64,000 nucleotides of DNA from Zoogloea sp. (GTDB lineage Bacteria > Pseudomonadota > Gammaproteobacteria > Burkholderiales > Rhodocyclaceae), in the NCBI GenBank assembly GCA_016720685.1, contig JADKKC010000023.1, forward strand, positions 5,898-69,897, in the 5' to 3' direction. The notes beneath the pieces were generated by a model. That model was not told where the DNA came from, did no database searches, and saw nothing but the letters and a program-made list of their open reading frames with translations. Positions 62,387 to 64,000 of this stretch are shown here, one piece after another. A program made the position numbers and the translations under genes. How positions within the stretch are numbered: position 1 is the stretch's first letter; each line of letters starts with the position of its first letter.

Positions 62387-63291
62387 GATTCACCATTTTC
62401 CAGGAAAGCCGGATCGGCAAACGACGCACCAACCAGGATCGTGTTGCCTACTCCTACACCCGCGACGCCTTGCTGATGGTGCTTGCCGACGGTATGGGCG
62501 GCCACCTGTACGGCGAAATCGCCGCGCAAATCTCGGTCCAGTTCATCGCCCAGTCGTTCCAGCAGGAGGCCCGCCCCAAGGTCTCCGACCCGGTGCTGTT
62601 CCTCTCGCGGGTGCTGAGCAACGCCCACCACGCGATCCTCGACTACGCCTTCGACAAGCACCTCACCGACATCCCCCGCACCACCATCGTCGCCTGTCTG
62701 ATCCAGGACGGCGTGGCCCACTGGGCCCACGCCGGCGATTCCCGCCTGTACATGATCCGGAAGGGCCGCCTGCTCTATCAAACCCGCGACCACTCCCGCG
62801 TGCAGCTGATGCTCGACCAGGGCCTGCTCGACGCCGAGGCCGCCGCGGTGCACCCCGGCCGCAACCGCATCTTCAGCTGCCTGGGCGGCAACCACCCGCC
62901 GCAAATCGAATTCTCCCGCGGCGTCTCGCTGGCCAATGGCGATGTCGTCGCGATCTGCTCAGACGGTGTGTGGGGTCCGCTCGAGCCGGGCAGCCTCGTC
63001 AACACCCTGTCCGACGGCCGCGTCATGGAAAGCGTGCCGCGACTGATGAACGAGGCCGAAGAACTCGGCGGCCATCAGTGCGACAACATGACGCTGATCG
63101 CGATGACCTGGCACGACGACCACCAGGAAGACATCCCCGACACCGTCTCCACCCGCACCATGCCCGCCGACGCCTACACCACCCAGATGGAAGGCTTCGG
63201 GCGCGGCAAGCGCGAACAGGAAGATCTCAGCGAAGACGAGATCGAAAAAGCCATCCGCGAAATCAACGCAGCCATCCACAAGTTCAAATGA
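62383..63291 (+). CDS. PP2C-type protein phosphatase
   Basis: A 302-residue PPM/PP2C phosphatase expected to reverse the partner kinase. Metal-binding and catalytic motifs are RRTNQDR (11 motif I-II), LADGMGGH, AHAGDSRLY, CSDGVWG and CDNMTLI. The C-terminal 50 residues are charged and lack a known domain. It overlaps the kinase gene by four bases (ATGA). Confidence 0.92.
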   Translation: MRFTIFQESRIGKRRTNQDRVAYSYTRDALLMVLADGMGGHLYGEIAAQISVQFIAQSFQQEARPKVSDPVLFLSRVLSNAHHAILDYAFDKHLTDIPRTTIVACLIQDGVAHWAHAGDSRLYMIRKGRLLYQTRDHSRVQLMLDQGLLDAEAAAVHPGRNRIFSCLGGNHPPQIEFSRGVSLANGDVVAICSDGVWGPLEPGSLVNTLSDGRVMESVPRLMNEAEELGGHQCDNMTLIAMTWHDDHQEDIPDTVSTRTMPADAYTTQMEGFGRGKREQEDLSEDEIEKAIREINAAIHKFK

Positions 63292-63346
63292 GCTCAGGCG
63301 ACCCCGCGCGGCCGCCCGGCCCACATTCGGGCTGCGGCCTGGATGC

Positions 63347-64000
63347 TCAAGTCCTGAATCGGGAAATGCTCGCCCGGATCTGCGTCGTCAGCACCTCCAT
63401 TTCACGCGCGGCGTCGGAGGTCGCGCGAGCCTGGGCATGGTTCTGCACTGCTTGCTCCGCGATGGTTTCCACGTTTCTGGCGATCTCCCGGTTGGCGGCA
63501 CTCTGTTCGCGCAGGGAATTCGAGATTCCGATCACCGCATCGCTGACCTGCGTTGCACCAATCTTGATGTCCGCAATGCGGCCACCCGCCTCACCGGCAA
63601 GCGAAACGCCCTCCTGAACCTGCCCCTTCACCCCTGGTCATGCTTTGAACGGCCTTCGCCGCGCCGGCCTGGATATCATCGACCATCCGCGTAATCTCTT
63701 TTGTCGACAAGCTGGTTCGCTCCGCGAGCTTGCGCACCTCGTCGGCCACGACGGCAAACCCGCGCCCAGCCTCACCCGCACGCGCAGCTTCGATGGCCGC
63801 ATTCAAGGCCAGCAGATTGGTCTGGTCAGCGATTTCCCGAATCACATTCACGATCTGTGAGATGGCCTTGGACTCATCCCCCAGATGCAGCACAGCCTCG
63901 GCCGACTTATTGACCGTATCGGCGATCATGGACATGCTCGATATCGCCTGATTGATCACCTCGATCCCGGAATCCGAGACATCGCCCGAGCTTTCTGCAA
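63347..64000 (-). pseudogene. Methyl-accepting chemotaxis protein, C-terminal part, frameshifted and cut by the window edge
   Basis: The signalling domain is clear: VIREIADQTNLLALNAAIEAARAGEAGRGFAVVADEVRKLAERT is the hairpin tip that contacts CheA and CheW. The frame from the window edge reads AESSGDVSDSGIEVINQAISS and ends in the hairpin region as TRGEGAGSGGRF. The rest, GQVQEGVSLAGEAGGRIADIKIGATQVSD to ISRFRT, is in another frame ending at 63347. One missing base in the run of C residues near 63632-63637 (CACCCCTGG) explains it. The sensor and membrane part lies outside the window. Confidence 0.85.

Overview
The window is GC-rich chromosomal DNA of a betaproteobacterium, most likely in the Rhodocyclales (Azoarcus/Thauera/Zoogloea type). 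This rests on protein character and on gene order that is classic for that group: mrcA divergent from pilMNOPQ, then aroK-aroB-dgt-gltB-gltD, plus cyaY/lptM-lysA and yicC-gmk-rpoZ-spoT. No rRNA, tRNA, CRISPR array or intact insertion sequence was seen.

Layout. 0-5 kb: the N-terminus of a reverse-strand gene, a class I methyltransferase, and three tandem near-identical copies of an unknown lipoprotein gene, the third frameshifted. 4.9-12.9 kb: an aromatic-compound locus with a GntR regulator, a periplasmic solute-binding protein and a TfdB-like phenol hydroxylase, facing a reverse-strand run of thioesterase, GST, HCCA-isomerase-like protein and MFS transporter, with a LysR regulator at the far end. 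12.9-17.4 kb: a repeat-rich gap, then the reverse-strand operon gnd-zwf-pgl (pentose phosphate/Entner-Doudoroff entry) and a decayed cupin gene. 17.5-19.7 kb: an OsmC-YcaO fusion gene. 20.1-23.2 kb: an accessory cassette with two exported HEXXH metalloprotease-like proteins around a HET-C-like predicted zinc phospholipase; this is the best candidate for an undescribed system. 23.3-30.6 kb: glmU-glmS, a MaoC-Pta fusion with ackA, and a J-domain protein. 30.8-47.0 kb: reverse-strand gltBD, dgt, aroB, aroK, an Ig-like lipoprotein and pilQPONM. 47.2-55.7 kb: mrcA, cyaY, lptM, lysA and a two-gene RND pump. 55.7-61.3 kb: a DEDDh/GIY-YIG nuclease, a DUF3460 protein, spoT, rpoZ, gmk and yicC. 61.4-64 kb: a Ser/Thr kinase-PP2C pair and the end of a chemotaxis receptor that runs off the window.

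How the genes work together. Most of the window is core metabolism and envelope biology: sugar-phosphate oxidation, amino-sugar precursors, ammonia assimilation, shikimate and lysine synthesis, peptidoglycan polymerisation and type IV pili. The accessory parts are the lipoprotein triplet, the aromatic locus, the protease/HET-C cassette and short palindromic repeats in the gaps.

Caution. At least seven reading frames are broken by single-base indels and pilN carries an in-frame TAG. Most lesions lie in the first 20 kb, often in short G or C runs. Either the assembly has residual indel errors or this segment is decaying; the two cannot be told apart from sequence alone.
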